64,000 bases of DNA from Pseudomonas hunanensis (GTDB taxonomy: Bacteria > Pseudomonadota > Gammaproteobacteria > Pseudomonadales > Pseudomonadaceae), in NCBI RefSeq assembly GCF_013393325.1, contig NZ_QJRC01000099.1, forward strand, positions 1 to 64,000, written 5' to 3'. Positions within the stretch are counted from its first letter, which is position 1. Each line of letters begins with the position of its first letter. Made by a program: the position numbers and the translations under genes. The notes under the pieces are model-generated. The model ran no database searches. It was not told where the DNA came from and saw nothing but the letters and a program-made list of their open reading frames with translations. Below, one piece after another: positions 51,087-59,463 of the stretch.

Positions 51087-52937
51087 ATGACCTCCTCTAC
51101 CTCCTTGCCCCTCGTACTCGCCGGCCCGGTACTGCGCCGCCTGGAACCGCAGCGCCTGGCCATTTGGCTGGTCGCTACCCAACCGCTGCAACCCGAATTC
51201 ATCTGCCCGACCAGCGAAGCCCAGGTCGATTGCCAAGTGGTCGTGGCCGGCCAGCATGCATTCATTCATCTGCTGGACATCCACTTCGCCCGCCCCCTGC
51301 CCTGCAACCAACTGCTGGACTACGACCTGATCATCAACGGCCAGGGCATCGCGGGCTGGGCACCGCACCTGCTCTACCCCGGCACCCAGCGTCCAAACCT
51401 GGTACTGCGCGAGCGCCTCGACCACTTGCTGCACGGTTCCTGCCGCAAGCCGCATCACCCCGCGGCCGACGGCCTGCTTTGCGCCGACCGCCTGCTACAG
51501 GGCTGCGCAAGGCCCGAAGACCGCCCCGCCGTGCTGCTGATGAGCGGCGACCAGGTGTATGCCGACGATGTCGCCGGCCCCATGCTGCGCGCTATCCATA
51601 GCCTGATCACGTGCCTGGGCCTGTTCGAAGAGCAGCTGGAGGGCGCAGTGGTGGCCGACAGCCAGGCGCTTTACCAGCACCCGGCCAGCTACTACCACCG
51701 CGCCGACCTGCTACCGGCGCAAGCACTGAACGACACCCTGCGCGAACGCTTTTTTGGCGGCAAGCGCAAGCCGATCTTCTCGTCCAGCAACGCCGACAAC
51801 CATCTGGTGACCTTCGCCGAAGTCATGGCCATGTACCTGCTGGTATGGTCGCCAGTACCCTGGCAGCTGGTGAACATGGGCATGCCCAGCGGGCTCAGCG
51901 ACGAGCATCAAGCCCGTTACCAACAGGAGCTGCCGCTGGTCCAGGGATTTGCCGACAACCTCGGCCAGGTGGCGCGGGTGATGGCGCACCTGCCCTGCCT
52001 GATGATCTTTGACGACCATGACATCACCGACGACTGGAACCTCTCGGCGCAATGGGAAGAAACCGCCTACGGCCACCCGTTCTCGCGAAGAATCATCGGC
52101 AATGCCCTGCTCGGCTACCTGCTCTGCCAGGCCTGGGGTAACAACCCGGACGGGTGCAACCCGCTGATCGAGCAATGCCAGGCATTGACCCGCCAGAACC
52201 AGGATGAGCTGATCGGCGAGCTGCTGCGCTTTCAGGGCTGGCAGTACAGCCTGCCCACAGAGCCACCACTGCTGGTGCTGGACACCCGCACCCGTCGCTG
52301 GCGTAGCGAGAGCAACCTGGCAAAGCCATCCGGCCTGCTCGATTGGGAGGCGCTGAGCGAACTGCAGCAAGCGCTGCTTGACCACCCGTCAGCAATCATC
52401 GTGTCGCCTGCGCCAATTTTCGGTGTAAAGCTGATAGAAACGGTGCAGAAGGTGTTCAGCTGGCTGGGCTACCCGCTGCTGGTGGATGCCGAAAACTGGA
52501 TGGCCCACCGCGGTGCGGCGCAGGTCATCCTGAACATCTTCCGCCACTCGCGCACACCGGGGCACTACGTGGTGCTGTCTGGAGATGTGCATTACTCGTT
52601 CGTCTATGAAGTACTGATCCGCCATCGCCATCGCAGCCCGCATTTGTGGCAGGTGACCAGCAGCGGGATCAAGAACGAGTTCCCCCGGCGCTTGCTGGAC
52701 GTGCTCGATCGGCTCAACCGCTGGCTGTATGCGCCACGCTCGCCGCTCAACTGGTTTACCAAGCGTCGCGAGATGGAAGTGGTGCCGCGTACGCCCAGCC
52801 ACAGCAAGGCTGGGGAGCGGTTATGGAACGGCGCAGGGTTGGGGCAAGTGTTCTTCGATGAACAGGGGCGGCCTGCGCGGGTGTTTCAGCTGGATGCAGG
52901 CGGGGGAAAGGCGACCGAGTTTGTCGGCCGAGAGTAG
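51087..52937 (+). CDS. PhoD-like metallophosphatase
   Basis: 616 residues. Metal-binding motifs are MSGDQVYADD, FDDHDITDDWN and SGDVHYSF, in the order of PhoD-type phosphodiesterases/phosphatases. No signal peptide or Tat motif at the N-terminus, so it is probably cytoplasmic, unlike secreted PhoD. The substrate is not known. It stands alone between tal and the rssC-like gene. Confidence 0.85.
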   Translation: MTSSTSLPLVLAGPVLRRLEPQRLAIWLVATQPLQPEFICPTSEAQVDCQVVVAGQHAFIHLLDIHFARPLPCNQLLDYDLIINGQGIAGWAPHLLYPGTQRPNLVLRERLDHLLHGSCRKPHHPAADGLLCADRLLQGCARPEDRPAVLLMSGDQVYADDVAGPMLRAIHSLITCLGLFEEQLEGAVVADSQALYQHPASYYHRADLLPAQALNDTLRERFFGGKRKPIFSSSNADNHLVTFAEVMAMYLLVWSPVPWQLVNMGMPSGLSDEHQARYQQELPLVQGFADNLGQVARVMAHLPCLMIFDDHDITDDWNLSAQWEETAYGHPFSRRIIGNALLGYLLCQAWGNNPDGCNPLIEQCQALTRQNQDELIGELLRFQGWQYSLPTEPPLLVLDTRTRRWRSESNLAKPSGLLDWEALSELQQALLDHPSAIIVSPAPIFGVKLIETVQKVFSWLGYPLLVDAENWMAHRGAAQVILNIFRHSRTPGHYVVLSGDVHYSFVYEVLIRHRHRSPHLWQVTSSGIKNEFPRRLLDVLDRLNRWLYAPRSPLNWFTKRREMEVVPRTPSHSKAGERLWNGAGLGQVFFDEQGRPARVFQLDAGGGKATEFVGRE

Positions 52938-53011
52938 TCCAGAGAAGGCCCTAAAGCCTGTACCGGCCCTTTTGTGCGTATACCCGCTAAAGGGCTAGGA
53001 CAGGCTACAGA

Positions 53012-53494
53012 TCAGCTGCGCTCCAGCGCATTGACCAGGTCATGGAAGGCTTCACGGTTGGAGTCGTTCAGGCCCATGAGAATCTTGTGCGCCTCCAGCA
53101 CCTTGGAACGCACCACATCTTCGTTCTGGTCCTGCGACGGCAGGTCAGTCAGGCATTCGGGGCACGGTATCGGTCGATCGACGATGTTGAACACCTGATC
53201 GAAGCCCATTGACTGCAGCAGCCGGGAAATGTCCGGGTTGGTGGTGACCACGGTCGGCAGCAGGCCCACTTTTTGCCGCGACAGAATCGACAGCTTGGCC
53301 AGCAGGCCCAGGGTGGTGCTGTCGATACTTTCGGTTTCGGTCAGGTCGATGACAATCGCCGAGAAGTTCAGCGCGGTGAAAATCTTCTCGATCGTCGCAT
53401 CCAGCGCCGAACACAGGGTCAGGCGCACTTCACCGACGAATTTCAGTACGAAGGTACCGCTCTGCTCGGCGAACTGGATTCTACCGGTACTCAT
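53012..53494 (-). CDS. rssC: STAS anti-sigma factor antagonist (RssC-like)
   Basis: 160 residues. STAS core with VIDLTETESIDSTTLGLLAKL; the Ser in IDSTTLG is the usual phosphorylation site. The C-terminus adds a short Cys-containing region (PCPECL) and a helix. Overlaps the rssB-like gene by 4 bases, so regulator and antagonist are made together. Symbol by genus gene order. Confidence 0.8.
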   Translation of the reverse strand: MSTGRIQFAEQSGTFVLKFVGEVRLTLCSALDATIEKIFTALNFSAIVIDLTETESIDSTTLGLLAKLSILSRQKVGLLPTVVTTNPDISRLLQSMGFDQVFNIVDRPIPCPECLTDLPSQDQNEDVVRSKVLEAHKILMGLNDSNREAFHDLVNALERS

Positions 53495-54672
53495 TGAAGG
53501 TTCCTGCTCAACACCAATAGGGCGATATCATCCGGCATCTCCCCAAGCGTAGCCAATCCAAATCGTTGACGCAGCCCATCCAGGCTGCCACCTGCTGCCT
53601 TGACGATTTCCGGCAAGGCGGCTTCTTTATCTTTGAGCGTATCACCCGGCAAAAGGTCCAGAATGCCATCGGACATCAGGCTGAGGCTGAACTGCGGGGG
53701 CAGCTCCACGACCAAGTCCTGGTAGGTGGCCTCATCGAACAGCCCCACCGGCAGGCCACGGCCTTCCAGGTAGCGAGTGTGCTCGGGGGTATGCAGCACG
53801 GGCAGCGGCAAGTGGCCGCCGACGGCGTAGGTCAACAGACCAGACTCTTCGTCGATCACCCCACCGACCATGGTTACGTGCTTGCCCAGCTTGCTATTGA
53901 TCAGGCCGCGGTTGATGTGACTGAGCACTTCCGACGGCTTGAACTCGCGCATCTTGCTGCGCCTGAGCTCGAACATGAGCCGCGTGGTCATGAATTTCAA
54001 CAGCACGGTGACAAAGGCCGACGACGCGCCGTGCCCGGAAACATCGGCGAGGTAGAAGGCGATGCGCCGCTCGTCCACGCGGAAGTAGTCGACAAAATCA
54101 CCCGACAGGTACAGCGACGGAATGATTTGGTGCTCGAACGCAAATTCACCGGCCACCCAAGGGCTTTCCGGCAACATGTTCATCTGCACCTGGCGACCGG
54201 CGGTCTGGTCTTCCTGCAGCAGGTGCAGGCTAGCCTCCAGTTCACGGTTGGCCGCTTCGAGCTTGTCGCGGTAGCGCTGGTTTTCCAGCACCAGGCGCGA
54301 GCGGTCGAGGGCACGGCGCACCGAATGTTCGAGCACGGCCAAGTCTTCCAGCGGCTTGATCAGGTAGTCGGCGGCGCCCAGGCGCAACGCTTCCACCGCA
54401 TCGCTCATGACGCCGGCACCGGACACCACGATCACCGGCAACTGCGGCGCCCGCTCGCTGACCTGGCGGATCAGTTCGAGGCCGCCCATCTGCGGCATGC
54501 GCAGATCGCAGATCACGAGGTCGGGCTGGTGTTCTTCGAAGACCTGAAGCCCCTGCTGGCCATTGCCGGCCTGGAGGACGCTGAAGCCACTGTCTTCAAG
54601 GTAGGCGGCGAGGCTCGCACGGACCACGTCGTCGTCATCGATGATCAGCAGCGTTGCACTGGTTTTCTGCAT
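53491..54672 (-). CDS. rssB: response regulator with PP2C phosphatase output (RssB-like)
   Basis: 393 residues from MQKTSATLLIIDDDD. Receiver domain 1-~120 with phospho-Asp in LVICDLRMP, a coiled-coil linker (~130-175), then a PP2C-type phosphatase with GDFVDYF, ADVSGHG and LMSDGILD, the metal-binding aspartates. It probably dephosphorylates the adjacent STAS protein; Pseudomonas RssB/RssC are linked to RpoS and surface behaviour. The size fits RssB better than the longer HsbR. Confidence 0.82.
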   Translation of the reverse strand: MQKTSATLLIIDDDDVVRASLAAYLEDSGFSVLQAGNGQQGLQVFEEHQPDLVICDLRMPQMGGLELIRQVSERAPQLPVIVVSGAGVMSDAVEALRLGAADYLIKPLEDLAVLEHSVRRALDRSRLVLENQRYRDKLEAANRELEASLHLLQEDQTAGRQVQMNMLPESPWVAGEFAFEHQIIPSLYLSGDFVDYFRVDERRIAFYLADVSGHGASSAFVTVLLKFMTTRLMFELRRSKMREFKPSEVLSHINRGLINSKLGKHVTMVGGVIDEESGLLTYAVGGHLPLPVLHTPEHTRYLEGRGLPVGLFDEATYQDLVVELPPQFSLSLMSDGILDLLPGDTLKDKEAALPEIVKAAGGSLDGLRQRFGLATLGEMPDDIALLVLSRNLQ

Positions 54673-54942
54673 GTGGGCGAACGGCGCCGATTTGGGTTGG
54701 TGCAGCGGTGTCGGCAAGGCAGACGGCCAGCTACGGGAATTCTTTATAGTCACACTCTACTTGAGTTGTAGGACAAGAACACTTGCCCGGCAACTGTCAG
54801 AGGTACCTTGTAAGGCGCAGACGGTACTCCCATCCGCCAGGGGTTTCAAGCATGCAAGGGTCGACCTTGTCGCTCTTTACAGGGCAAATCACCGGGAGTT
54901 ATAAGAAAGTCGACCAGCGCAACCCGATGGGAAGGATGCAGC

Positions 54943-55242
54943 ATGCCCCACACGCCCTCCAGCCACAGCGAGAAACGCGACTTCATTCGCATGCGTATCG
55001 ATACCGAAGTCAGCCTTGTGCACGAAGGCCTGGTAATTGCGGCGGTGTGCCTGGACCTGTCCAGCGGCGGCATGCAGGTACAGGCGCCGCAGCGCTTTGC
55101 GGTGGGGGATCGGATCGAGGTACGGATCGACTCCGACCACCCGGCGCTCAAGGGGCTGCATGCCAGCACCGAAGTGGTATGGATTGCCGACCAGCCGGGC
55201 GGGCAACAAAAGTTCGGGTTGCGGATTCTGGCCATGCATTGA
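54943..55242 (+). CDS. PilZ-domain c-di-GMP receptor
   Basis: 99 residues. EKRDFIRMRI holds the RxxxR motif and DLSSGGMQ the D/NxSxxG motif, both needed for c-di-GMP binding. A single-domain protein, divergent from the rssB-like gene with a 270-bp promoter region between. Confidence 0.9.
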   Translation: MPHTPSSHSEKRDFIRMRIDTEVSLVHEGLVIAAVCLDLSSGGMQVQAPQRFAVGDRIEVRIDSDHPALKGLHASTEVVWIADQPGGQQKFGLRILAMH

Positions 55243-55276
55243 ACCTGGAGCCGCACAGCGGCCCCAAGCTCACCGA

Positions 55277-55984
55277 TTAGAAGTCGTCTTCGACCTCGCC
55301 ATCCTTGACCTTGAACTCGCGGTTCTGCAGGTAAGCATTGCGAATGAAGATGTACTTGTCACCCTGAATCAGCTTCTCGGCCGAGAGCAGGCTGGCGCGG
55401 GTGTCGATCACGTCCAGGGCGAAGATCGAGTTGCGCGTCGGCACGTGGTCGATGTAGCGGTAGGGTTCGGTGTAGGTGTCCGGGTACTTGGCCACACCGT
55501 CACGCACGGTGCTTGGGCCCAGCAGCGGAATGACCACGTACGGGCCGCTTGGCACGCCCCAGTAGCCCAGTGTCTGGCCGAAGTCTTCGTCGCTGCGCTG
55601 CAGGCCCATCTTGGTACCCACATCGAAGAAGCCACCCAGGCCAAAGGTGGTGTTGACGATCAACCGCGCAGTATCCACGCCCGCCGCGTGGGGCTTGAGC
55701 TGCAGCAGGTTGTTGGCCAGGTTGGTCACGTCGCCCAGGTTGCGGAAGATGTTGTGAATGCCATCTTCAAGAAACTGCGGGGTGACAGCCTGGTAGCCCT
55801 TGGCCAATGGCTTGAGGGCATAAGTGTCGACCGTATCGTTGAAGCGAAAGATCGGGCGGTTGACCGCTTCCCAGGGATCTTCCTCGGTGGCGGCCTGGGT
55901 AGCTGCCACGGGCGCCAGCAGCATGCTGGCGCAGACACAGGCCTGGGTGACTCGTTCGATCACACTGGCACCGATCCTACGCAT
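55277..55984 (-). CDS. mlaA: MlaA/VacJ-type phospholipid transport protein
   Basis: 235 residues. EDPWEAVNRPIFRFND, FRNLGDVTNLANNLLQL, GLGGFFDVGTKMGL and GQTLGYWGVPSGPYVV are MlaA hallmarks. The signal peptide ends AATQA without a lipobox cysteine, unlike the E. coli lipoprotein. It removes phospholipids from the outer leaflet of the outer membrane with the MlaFEDB system. Confidence 0.92.
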   Translation of the reverse strand: MRRIGASVIERVTQACVCASMLLAPVAATQAATEEDPWEAVNRPIFRFNDTVDTYALKPLAKGYQAVTPQFLEDGIHNIFRNLGDVTNLANNLLQLKPHAAGVDTARLIVNTTFGLGGFFDVGTKMGLQRSDEDFGQTLGYWGVPSGPYVVIPLLGPSTVRDGVAKYPDTYTEPYRYIDHVPTRNSIFALDVIDTRASLLSAEKLIQGDKYIFIRNAYLQNREFKVKDGEVEDDF

Positions 55985-56184
55985 AGATGTTTCTCCATCG
56001 AATTTCTCGGCCGCAAGCGCGACAGGCGCGCTGCTATCAAGGCGGCAGTATAGAGGCTTGCGGGCTGATAAACAGCTTTACACATTTTTGCTCAATATTT
56101 TGTGAACAACTGTTGCGCAATGACCGATGTCACAGTGCGGTAACAATCAGCGCATAGCCTGCGGACTATTTGGGGGAAGTTGCC

Positions 56185-56748
56185 ATGGACGCTGCACCCG
56201 CCTTCACTGCTGTGCTGTTCGGCTTGCGCGGCTGCCTGGTGCAGGCCACCAATGGCGCACCCTCGCCCGCCCCCGGCGCTCTGGCCACCCTCGCCAGCCT
56301 GCGCCAGCGCCAGGTGCCCTGCATCTGGCTGGATGACCTCAACAGCACGCAAAGCAAGCGCCTGGCCCATGTGTTGCCCGCCTGGCTGCCAGGGCATTCG
56401 GTCAACGGCGTGCGCTGGCCGGCGCCAAACGCCTGCTGGCAGGCGCTGATGACCCTGGACAGCGAACGCCTGGACGGCTGCGTGCTGGTGAGTGGTGACC
56501 CGCGCTTGCTGCAGTCAGGCTTGAACGCGGGGCTATGGACGGTTGGCCTGGCAGCCTGCAGCCCGTTCTGTGACCGAGGCTCCGAGCAATGGCAAGGCAT
56601 GACCCCAAAGGAACAGGACCAGGCCCGCGGCAAGGCCACGCTGGAGCTGTTCAGCCTGGGCGTGCATTCGGTTATCGACCACCTGGAAGCGCTGGACACC
56701 TGCCTGCAGGACATCGCCCAGCGCCGGCGCAAGGGTGAAAAACCCTGA
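56185..56748 (+). CDS. HAD-like protein without the catalytic aspartate
   Basis: 187 residues from MDAAPAFTAVLFGLRGCLV. The overall pattern resembles PhnX-like haloacid dehalogenase proteins (later LVSGDPRLLQSGLNAGLWTVG), but motif I reads FGLRG instead of DxDG/T, so the nucleophile is missing. Probably not an active phosphatase. Stands alone upstream of the DUF4404 gene. Confidence 0.65.
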   Translation: MDAAPAFTAVLFGLRGCLVQATNGAPSPAPGALATLASLRQRQVPCIWLDDLNSTQSKRLAHVLPAWLPGHSVNGVRWPAPNACWQALMTLDSERLDGCVLVSGDPRLLQSGLNAGLWTVGLAACSPFCDRGSEQWQGMTPKEQDQARGKATLELFSLGVHSVIDHLEALDTCLQDIAQRRRKGEKP

Positions 56749-56870
56749 TACAGCACCTTTGACGCGGATCATGCAAATCGGCGACAGGTGGATTACGCTG
56801 AAGACAGGCCAGAACCTTTGCCGCTTCGCTGAGGTCCATGGCTTGCCAAGCCCTTGATGGAGAAATGCCA

Positions 56871-57134
56871 ATGCCTGCCCGCGAATTGCAAGAGCGCCTG
56901 AACAGCTTGCGCGAGCAACTGGACCGCAACGTACCGCTTTCGGAAGACGAACTGGCCGCGTTGCACGAAGAAGCGCGCCAGATCGAGGCGCAACTGAAAC
57001 TCGAAGAAGCCACGCCCGACAATAACCTGGTGGACGGGGTGAACCTGGCGATCGAGCGCTTCGAGGCCGACCACCCTGACCTCACCGCTACCTTGCGCAG
57101 CATCGCCAACTCACTGCACAGCATGGGTATCTGA
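56871..57134 (+). CDS. DUF4404 family protein
   Basis: 87 residues (MPARELQERLNSLREQLDRN). Helical, charged; matches the DUF4404 pattern with LVDGVNLAIERFEADHPDLT. GGAG lies 8 bases before this ATG; an ATG two codons earlier is too close to it. Confidence 0.8.
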   Translation: MPARELQERLNSLREQLDRNVPLSEDELAALHEEARQIEAQLKLEEATPDNNLVDGVNLAIERFEADHPDLTATLRSIANSLHSMGI

Positions 57135-57141
57135 AGTAGCG

Positions 57142-57160
57142 GGGCCGCAAAGCGGCCCCC
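57142..57160. terminator. bidirectional terminator between DUF4404 and queF
   Basis: GGGGCCGC-AAA-GCGGCCCC, perfect 8-bp stem between convergent genes. Confidence 0.7.
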
Positions 57161-57173
57161 GCATTCCTTGAAC

Positions 57174-58004
57174 TTACTGCCGAACCAAACGCTTGTTATC
57201 CGGATTGATTACCCCGGTACTGCGGTACGGGTTGATGTCCAGCCCACCGCGGCGCACATAGCGCGCATACACCGTCAAATGCTCTGGCTGCAGCAGGTTC
57301 TTCAAGTCCAGGTAAATTCGCTCCACGCATTGTTCGTGGAAGTCGGCATGCTGGCGGAAGCTGACCAGGTAAGTCAGTAGGCTGGCGTGGTCCAGCGCCC
57401 TGCCCTTGTACTCGACCACCACGCTGCCCCAGTCCGGCTGGCCAGTGACCGGGCAATTGGACTTGAGCAGGTGGCTGTGCAGGGTTTCTTCCACCACCTG
57501 CGCCGGGTTGCAGCGCAGCAGCTCTGGCTGCGGCTGCTCGTAGTTGCTGATGGCCACGTCCAACGCATCGATGCACTGCCCCGGCAACGCTACCACCCCC
57601 TGGGCTTCAACTTCGGCCAAGGTGCGCACCTTCACGCCCACAGGCTTGCCGGCAGCGGCGGACAGGTCTTTCTCCAGGCATGCCTGCAACTCGCCCAGCG
57701 AGGCGAACACTGTCTGGTTCAGTGAGTTGAGGTACAGCTTGAACGACTTGGACTCGATGATGTTCGGCGAATCGGCCGGGATGGCGAACTCGCCGATCGC
57801 CACCACAGGCTTGCCCGAAGGCAGCAGCCAGCTCAGCTCGAAACAGTTCCAGTAATCCACGCCCTGCCAGGGCAAGGTCTGTGCAGTGACGCCCAGCTCG
57901 GCCCACTTGGCAGTACGCGGGATCGGGAACAGCTGCTCCGGGGAGTAGGTGGCGATGTATTCGCTGGATTTGCCCAGCGGGGAGTGTTCGGCAGCGGGAT
58001 GCAT
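57174..58004 (-). CDS. queF: NADPH-dependent 7-cyano-7-deazaguanine reductase
   Basis: 276 residues. ESKSFKLYLNS and SNCPVTGQPDWGS (C184, D191) are the QueF active-site motifs; the length fits the two-domain proteobacterial form. It makes preQ1 for queuosine in tRNA. Confidence 0.96.
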   Translation of the reverse strand: MHPAAEHSPLGKSSEYIATYSPEQLFPIPRTAKWAELGVTAQTLPWQGVDYWNCFELSWLLPSGKPVVAIGEFAIPADSPNIIESKSFKLYLNSLNQTVFASLGELQACLEKDLSAAAGKPVGVKVRTLAEVEAQGVVALPGQCIDALDVAISNYEQPQPELLRCNPAQVVEETLHSHLLKSNCPVTGQPDWGSVVVEYKGRALDHASLLTYLVSFRQHADFHEQCVERIYLDLKNLLQPEHLTVYARYVRRGGLDINPYRSTGVINPDNKRLVRQ

Positions 58005-58072
58005 GGAAACTGACCTACAGGTTCGAAATTGCCCTTAGTCTACCGGTTTTGCACCCCGCCTTGCAGGGCCAG

Positions 58073-58600
58073 TCACTCGATGGTCAATGCCCCGACCATG
58101 CCGGCCTGGTAATGCCCCGGCACGTTGCAGGCAAACTCGATGGGTGCCGACTTACGGAAGGTCCAGGTCAGCTCGGCGCGCTGGCCGGGCATTACCAGCA
58201 CGGTGTTGCCACCACCGTGGCCATGGCCACCGCCGTGACCCATCATTTGCCCGTGGTTCGCCATCTGACCGTGGTCCATGCCTTCGTGGTTCATGGCCTC
58301 GGTGAACATCTTGCCTTGCATGGCGACCATTTCCTTCTGGTGTTCGGCATGCATGGCCTTGTCGCCCAGGTTGAACTCGTGTGGCAGCTCGCCCTCGTTG
58401 ACCAGCACGAAACGCACGGTCTCGCCGGCTTTTACCTGCAGGCTCTTGGGCTCGAAAGCAATGTCCTTGAGCACCACGTTGACCGTGCGGGTGGCCTTGG
58501 CCGCTGCAGCCGGCTCGCCAAAGGCGAAGGTTTGCGCCTCGCCGGCAAAGGTCGGCAGGCTGGCCAGGGCAAGGGTGGCGGCAATGAACAGGCGCTTCAT
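58073..58600 (-). CDS. periplasmic cupredoxin-like copper protein with Met/His insert
   Basis: 175 residues from MKRLFIAATLALASLPTFAG, a signal peptide. The mature part is a plastocyanin-like fold: LPHEFNLG with the first ligand His and FACNVPGHYQAGM with Cys, His and Met ligands. Between them is a Met/His-rich loop (EGMDHGQMANHGQMMGHGGG). Probably a copper chaperone or buffer; divergent from the copper regulators. Confidence 0.85.
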   Translation of the reverse strand: MKRLFIAATLALASLPTFAGEAQTFAFGEPAAAAKATRTVNVVLKDIAFEPKSLQVKAGETVRFVLVNEGELPHEFNLGDKAMHAEHQKEMVAMQGKMFTEAMNHEGMDHGQMANHGQMMGHGGGHGHGGGNTVLVMPGQRAELTWTFRKSAPIEFACNVPGHYQAGMVGALTIE

Positions 58601-58672
58601 GATGACTCCGGGAATACACAACGAGAGAGTGCCACCTTAGTCAGGGGCGACTGGCAGCTACCTGACGGGAAG

Positions 58673-58688
58673 ATTACAACTTTGTCAG
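58673..58688. promoter_or_regulatory. putative cop box
   Basis: ATTACAA-CT-TTGTCAG is an imperfect 7-2-7 inverted repeat like those bound by CopR/CusR regulators, between the divergent cupredoxin and regulator genes. Confidence 0.5.
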
Positions 58689-58782
58689 CTTGGGCGAGCC
58701 GGCGCATCGTCACGTATCATTTCAGCCACCGCATCGCCCGCTCCCACAGGGTAGGCACAAACCTTCAGATTATGGACAGTGC

Positions 58783-59463
58783 ATGAAACTGCTGATCGTC
58801 GAAGACCAGGCCCGCACCGGCCAGTACCTGAGCCAGGGCCTGAGCGAGGCCGGCTTTGCCACCGAGTTGGCCACCGATGGCGAGACCGGGCAGTTCCTCG
58901 CCCTGACCGGCGACCACGACCTGCTGATCCTCGACGTGATGCTGCCCGGGCGCGACGGCTGGCAAATCCTTCAGGCCGTGCGCCAGGCTGGCCTGGATAC
59001 ACCCGTGCTGTTCCTGACCGCCCGCGACGCCGTCGAGGACCGCGTGCATGGCTTGGAGCTGGGCGCCGATGATTACCTGGTCAAGCCGTTCGCCTTTTCC
59101 GAACTGCTGGCCCGGGTACGCAGCCTGCTGCGCCGGGGCGCCAGCCCAAGCCAGGACACCACCCTGAGCCTGGCCGACCTGCGCCTGGACCTGATCCGCC
59201 GCCGCGCCGAACGCGCAGGCACCCGTATCGACCTGACCGCCAAGGAGTTCTGCCTGCTCGAACTGCTGCTGCGCCGCCAGGGTGAGGTGTTGCCAAAATC
59301 GCTGATCGCCTCGCAGGTGTGGGACATGAACTTCGACAGCGATACCAATGTGATCGAAGTGGCAATCCGCCGCCTGCGCCTGAAAATCGACGACCCGCAC
59401 CCCAACAAGCTGATTCACACAGTGCGCGGCATGGGCTACGTACTCGAAGAACGCACTGAATGA
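58783..59463 (+). CDS. copR: copper-type OmpR-family response regulator (CopR/CusR-like)
   Basis: 226 residues from MKLLIVEDQARTG. Receiver with D51 in LILDVMLPG and K in LVKPF; C-terminal winged helix with TAKEFCLLELLL, then VIEVAIRRLR. This class answers periplasmic copper or silver. Overlaps the sensor gene by 4 bases. Confidence 0.87.
   Translation: MKLLIVEDQARTGQYLSQGLSEAGFATELATDGETGQFLALTGDHDLLILDVMLPGRDGWQILQAVRQAGLDTPVLFLTARDAVEDRVHGLELGADDYLVKPFAFSELLARVRSLLRRGASPSQDTTLSLADLRLDLIRRRAERAGTRIDLTAKEFCLLELLLRRQGEVLPKSLIASQVWDMNFDSDTNVIEVAIRRLRLKIDDPHPNKLIHTVRGMGYVLEERTE

Noticed and set aside
53012..54672. Naming the STAS/PP2C pair hsbA/hsbR
   Set aside because: The regulator is 393 residues, shorter than HsbR, and the gene order next to tal and mlaA fits RssB/RssC.
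53566..54771. 401-codon plus-strand frame over the rssB-like gene
   Set aside because: Antisense shadow; the minus strand has clear receiver and PP2C motifs.
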